Shown here: piece by piece, positions 60,042-64,000 of the stretch | Layout of the letters: each line of letters begins with the position of its first letter | Position numbering within the stretch: position 1 is the stretch's first letter | From: Neocallimastix lanati (nom. inval.) | Taxonomy: Eukaryota; Neocallimastigomycota; Neocallimastigomycetes; Neocallimastigales; Neocallimastigaceae | DNA: 64,000 nt | Reading direction: 5' to 3' | Assembly (NCBI GenBank): GCA_016946835.1 | Contig: JACVTC010000184.1 | Coordinates: forward strand, 1 to 64,000 | Translations under genes and position numbers: made by a program | The notes under the pieces: model-generated | Told to the model about the DNA's origin: nothing | The model's database searches: none | What the model saw: the letters and a program-made list of their open reading frames with translations, nothing else

Positions 60042-60300
60042 TTATTTTATTTATTTTATTATTATTTTATTATCATTGAAGAATTCTTCCCTACTGACTA
60101 TAGAGCAAACCAAGACCAACCTGGTAATATACCTATAGTTAATCAAACAATAGAAGAAAAAATACAATCACAACTCCTTGCAGAGGAAAGCGACAAACAA
60201 GAAATAATCAAATCCGGTGCTCCAATTGAAGAAATAACCGAAATTCAAGAAAATAATTTAAATACTTCTCATCCAAGAAAGGGAATTAGGTGATATTAGC
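59222..60300 (+). mobile_element. C2, integrase/3' remnant of a C-related gypsy element
   Basis: Starts inside the integrase core ([39 protein letters not shown]), closely related to C. The GPY-type module (PRKLGPYKIIEKVSP) and HPIIHV follow, then an A/T-rich interruption of about 240 bp (59830-60070) and a C-terminal tail (EEFFPTDYRANQDQPGNIP). No chromodomain is evident. Broken, several breaks. Confidence 0.72.
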
Positions 60301-60586
60301 GTCCCCTCTTGGAATGAAGTTCCCTTTGAATAGTATTTGCTACTCAAAGGGAACAGGAAGAATTTAAAAGGCAAATAGCCGATATTAACAATTCAATTAT
60401 CAATCAAAGTAACTTTTATGAAGTCTCTTTCCATAACATTTTAGCAGAAATCGCAAGTAAATGATGAATCTGAACTCTTAAATTTACAAAGGGATTTACA
60501 CAGGAACGAAATTACAATCACAAATAAAAGAACCATTGATAATAATAATACTTTTATTGACAAACTATTACCAAAAGAATTATCAA
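60301..60586 (+). pseudogene. unrecognised coding remnant before the 60587 LTR
   Basis: Contains an inverted repeat (GTTCCCTTTGA / TCAAAGGGAAC, about 60322-60352), then open stretches reading EEFKRQIADINNSIINQSN and NLQRDLHRNEITITNKRTI. It looks like an accessory-ORF remnant of a retroelement. The family is not recognised. Confidence 0.4.
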
Positions 60587-61174
60587 TGTAACAAATCTTA
60601 ATGTTACTTAAGATTGTTTTAAGGTTTTTACACAAAAGGTTCTCGACACTAAAGTAATTCAAAATATGTTTTATTAAAATAAGTTTTTTATTAATAAAAA
60701 TATAAATTATTAATTATTATGTTATTAATTAATTATTGTAATATTTTAAATTACTTTAAAATTAATTAATAAAAGCACAAGTAAAAACATTTTATTATGA
60801 AATTTTACACCTATTTATAGTTTTTCAGGAAAATTAATTATTTTAAATTATCAGTTGTTATTAGTAATTATTAGAAATAAAAGAAAATTAAAGAAAATTA
60901 AAGAAAATTAAAGAAAACAAGTTTTCTTTCTAGAAAATGAATTTTTGATAAAAAATGATAAAAATTATTAATAAAATAGATTTTTCTAGTTTTATCGGTT
61001 CAATTGTTTAACCGATAAACACTAGTAATTTCTTTAATATTCTAGTTATAATAAATAAAAAGTTATTAAAATTTGGAAAGAGTGGGTGTCAAACCCTAAG
61101 GGTTCAGCCCGATGGTCATGGTAACTTACCATTGAACCATGGTTACTAATTTGCTAGTTATGAGTTTCGTTACA
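60587..61174 (-). mobile_element. 3' LTR of a C-related element (minus orientation)
   Basis: 588 bp starting TGTAACAAATC and ending TTTCGTTACA, then the same purine-rich block (minus strand) and GGATTCGGATACCAGACG motif that border the C 3' LTR. Near the right end are two hairpins, one with arms AACCCT/AGGGTT and one ATGGTAA/TTACCAT, in the place where C has its hairpin pair. Confidence 0.7.
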
Positions 61175-61489
61175 TGGTCCTCCTCTAGGATTCGGATACC
61201 AGACGAATCTCAAAACTAGGCTAAACTATACTAAGAAAATTTTATTTAATTATTTTAATATATAAATTATTTTAATAATTATTTGGTGCAAAATTTCAAT
61301 ATATGATATACATAAAAATACATTATTAATAATAAAGTTACATGAAATTAAATAATATTAATATTGATAAGTAAAAATAGTAATTATTGATATTGATATT
61401 AATAAAAATAAATTTGATATTAATAAATATAAATTTTTAGTATAATTAATATTATAGATTCATTTTCTAAATATAAGTTTATTTGTTTG
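61175..61489. other. 3' untranslated internal region of the C-related element
   Basis: The A/T-rich stretch between the LTR and the chromodomain remnant. It matches the layout of the C element between 37667 and 37943. No gene. Confidence 0.6.
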
Positions 61490-61730
61490 ATTTATTAAAT
61501 TTTTTGAGTATTTCTGGACAGTTGAGGTTTTCTTCTGGTTCCCAAGATGCTTTAGATAAAGGATATCCTTTCCACTTAATAAGATATTGAATCTTTCCAT
61601 AATGTTTTCTTTTATCATGTATTTCTTCTACTTCGTATTCTTCTTCATCATTAACTATAATTGGAGGTGGAGGTTCCTTATTTCTTTTAAAATTGTCTTT
61701 GTAGTATGGCTCAAATTGTTCAGTTTAACA
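61490..61730 (-). pseudogene. chromodomain-end remnant of a C-related Pol
   Basis: The minus strand reads NDEEEYEVEEIHDKRKHYGK, then [20 protein letters not shown] and NCPEILKKFNK, the same chromodomain end as C. The rest of the element is absent beyond about 61730. Confidence 0.82.
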
Positions 61731-61733
61731 TTT

Positions 61734-62773
61734 CTTTATTACTAAAAAATCATATATTAATAAAAATAAATAAAATTTGTCAAGCTCTCTTTTGTCCATC
61801 AAATATAATAAAAAAAAAAAAAAAAAAAAAAAAACACTTTTCTCAATCCATAATTCTTTTTTAAATATAATAAATACTATATTACCTATAAATATATATA
61901 AATATGTATATATATTTTTTGAATTATATTAAATATATAAAAATGAATCTAGTGCGTTTCGCAATCGTACATTTCGCAATGTGGCGTGATTTCGTATGTA
62001 GCTTGTTTTTTAATAATTAAATAAAAAAAAATTAAATAAGTAATAAATATTCTTTTTTATATATATAATTTATTAATATTTAATTGTAAAAATAATTTTT
62101 TACAATTCTTTTTTAATAGAATATATTATTATTTCTTTTGAAATAACTATTTAATAATATTTAATTAAAAAAATATATTTTAAAATAATAATTATTTATA
62201 TATTTATGATTGTATATATCTTAAAAATGTATGGCTTTAATTAAAAAAATTTTATACGCCACGATCCCCTATAAAAATATATATAACCTAATCCATTTCA
62301 ATTCTTTATTATGATTTTATCCTAAATAAATAAAATAAAATAATTTTATGTCATCTTATTTTTAATTTATTTCTTGTATATACATGTATTTATTTTTTTT
62401 TTTTTTTTTTTTTTTGTTTGTTTGTTTGTTTGTTTGTTTGTTTGTTTGTTTGTTTGTTTGTTTGTTTTATATTATATATTATATTAATCTTTTTTTTATT
62501 ATTAGTATTATTATAATTATTTTGTTTTGTTTTATATATATATATATATATATTTTTTAGACAGGAAAGAGAATACACTTCCATAAATTTATTAATTTTA
62601 TTATAAAAATATATGTAGGCGAAAAATACATTTGAAATAAAAAATAAAAATAAAAGTTAAAAAATAAAAAATAAAAAAGCTCAAAAATACTATGTATTTC
62701 GGTAAGTTGTATTATGTGGGAATTTTTTCTTTTCTAACAAATAAAAAAATAATAAAACCTAGAAGTAACATCT
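61734..62773. other. AT-rich intergenic DNA with T-runs and a (TTTG)n tract
   Basis: Holds a direct repeat TTTCGCAAT (61957 and 61972), a (GTTT)n tetranucleotide tract at 62416-62465 and long A/T runs. No gene is supported. GTGGCGT (about 61981) and ACGCCAC (about 62257) are inverted copies that could be protein sites, but this is weak. Confidence 0.5.
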
Positions 62774-63039
62774 TTAAAATAGATAGTGTAATGTCACTAA
62801 ACTCTTCCCGGATTTATCATTTATTGAATTACTAAGGTGAGATTCACTCTTCGTAGAAATAGATGATGATCCTGTATTATCATTATGCCTTATCAGTACG
62901 ACATCGACGCTCTTGGTTAAATTTGGTATTTTGGATAGCTCAAATGAACTACTTATGATAGATATTACCCTAGTTAAGAATTCCGCCAAACCATATGATT
63001 TAACTGCAAATAACTCTTTTTTTTTTTCCAATCTATTTT
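62774..63039 (-). CDS. probable terminal exon of an unrecognised host gene
   Basis: On the minus strand a good acceptor (AAATAG before ATTGG, 63040) opens a frame of about 87 codons to a stop at 62774. It reads LFAVKSYGLAEFLTRVISII, then SKIPNLTKSVDVVLIRHND and GKSLVTLHYLF. Amino-acid and codon composition are normal, unlike the low-complexity frames around it. The G.A...T..I.I....IP.L pattern is faintly like Alba-fold RNase P/MRP subunits (RPP25/POP7 type), but this is too weak to name. Upstream exons were not found before the window edge. Confidence 0.5.
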
Positions 63040-63457
63040 TAAAAAAAAAAAAAACAATCAAATAAACCTAACCCAATTAAAATTTAACATTACTTTAATA
63101 ATAAAAAATATGTTTAAATCAGAGAAAATATTAATTATAAATTAAGTATATATACATATATACATATATAAAAATTAAATTGGAACACAAAAACGTTAAT
63201 ATTTAAATAAATAAATATATTTTATACATAAAAATAGTCAAAAATAATTTTTTTTTAATATATTAATAAATTATAAAATTTGGTATTATATTAGTTTATA
63301 TTATAATATATATTTATATATATTATAAATATTATTTTATATTTTTTACATTTATATTTTAAATAATTATATAAAAATAACAAAACTTTTTTATTTTGTA
63401 TCTTTGAAATTTGCTTTTGGTTAAAATAATATGATAATTGGAATGACTTTTTTACTA

Positions 63458-63506
<49 letters not shown>

Positions 63507-63510
63507 CATT

Positions 63511-63568
<58 letters not shown>

Positions 63569-63813
63569 TTATATATTTATGAAGAATAAATATATATATA
63601 ATATATAAAAAGAAAAATAAAAGTAGGAATAAATTGTTTTTATGATATAAAATATATAAAATATTTCTATAAATTACTGATAAAGGAAACTTTTTTTTAT
63701 AATTTAATATATTTAATTAAAAAGAATAATAAAAAAAAGGTTATAATATACTATAAGTAAAATTGAAAAATATATATATATATATTTTTTCTTTACTAAA
63801 TCCTTATATTTTA

Positions 63814-63850
<37 letters not shown>

Positions 63851-64000
63851 ATATATATTTAATTTGAATAAGGGTATATATATTTCGTTTTGGAACTTTT
63901 CTTTTATCTTATTGTAATGATCTAACCCTGAATAGAAGATCTCTAATTAAGTATTATTATATACAATACAAAAACTATTTCGTATTGTAAAAATAATGAA
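63040..64000. other. AT-rich DNA at the right edge
   Basis: Homopolymer T-runs (63460-63500, 63520-63560, 63818-63846) and A/T repeats. It may hold introns or upstream exons of the minus-strand gene at 62774, but none can be supported. Confidence 0.45.

Noticed and set aside
62390-62584. Asn/Lys/Thr-rich minus-strand ORF
   Set aside because: Translation of a (GTTT)n tract and T-runs.

Overview
The window is extremely AT-rich (long A/T homopolymers, ATT and AAATAAT satellites), with intron-rich eukaryotic host genes (GT..AG introns of about 60-450 bp) and a dense load of Ty3/gypsy LTR retrotransposons. This best fits an anaerobic gut fungus (Neocallimastigomycota). A dictyostelid is the main alternative, because tRNA-targeted and chromodomain-bearing gypsy elements also occur there, but the 7-exon and 15-exon host genes argue for the fungus. 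No species is claimed.

Left host segment (1-11782): a 15-exon DIS3L-like RNase II/RNB exonuclease gene (+, 269-5274) whose 5' half carries several frame breaks; a clean 7-exon aldo-keto reductase gene (-, 5589-8043, 903 nt, 300 aa); a 1 kb AAATAAT satellite; a small GC-richer island; and a tRNA-Ser(UGA) gene (-, 11702-11782).

Retroelement pile (11799-about 61730): directly upstream of the tRNA, at 16 bp from its 5' end, begins a stack of LTR elements separated by the same 4-bp target copy (TAGC). It holds the whole gypsy element A1 (11799-20006), a solo LTR G1, a hairpin-type LTR H, a second A element A2 (21488-30380), and more. A further set of abutting LTRs uses TTTG-like spacers (31270-33460 and 52078-56995). 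A third A copy (A3, 33460-46524) holds nested insertions: a chimeric retroposon in its 5' LTR (33503-35793), and a chromodomain element C (37153-44895) in its leader, with two more LTRs (P, E1) inside C's right LTR. Then follow broken gypsy elements D (-), F (+), C2 (+) and the 3' end of another chromodomain element (-).

The most unusual item is a 38-codon ORF (33560-33676) at the 5' end of the retroposed insert. It has about 43% GC in a roughly 10-15% GC neighbourhood, encodes a cationic, leaderless amphipathic peptide that recalls leaderless bacterial bacteriocins (enterocin L50 / lacticin Q / aureocin A53 group, from memory), and sits in an insert flanked by a perfect 14-bp target-site duplication and ending in a poly(A) tail behind a tRNA-headed SINE-like unit. 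The right end (61734-64000) is mostly low-complexity DNA plus one probable exon of an unrecognised minus-strand gene.
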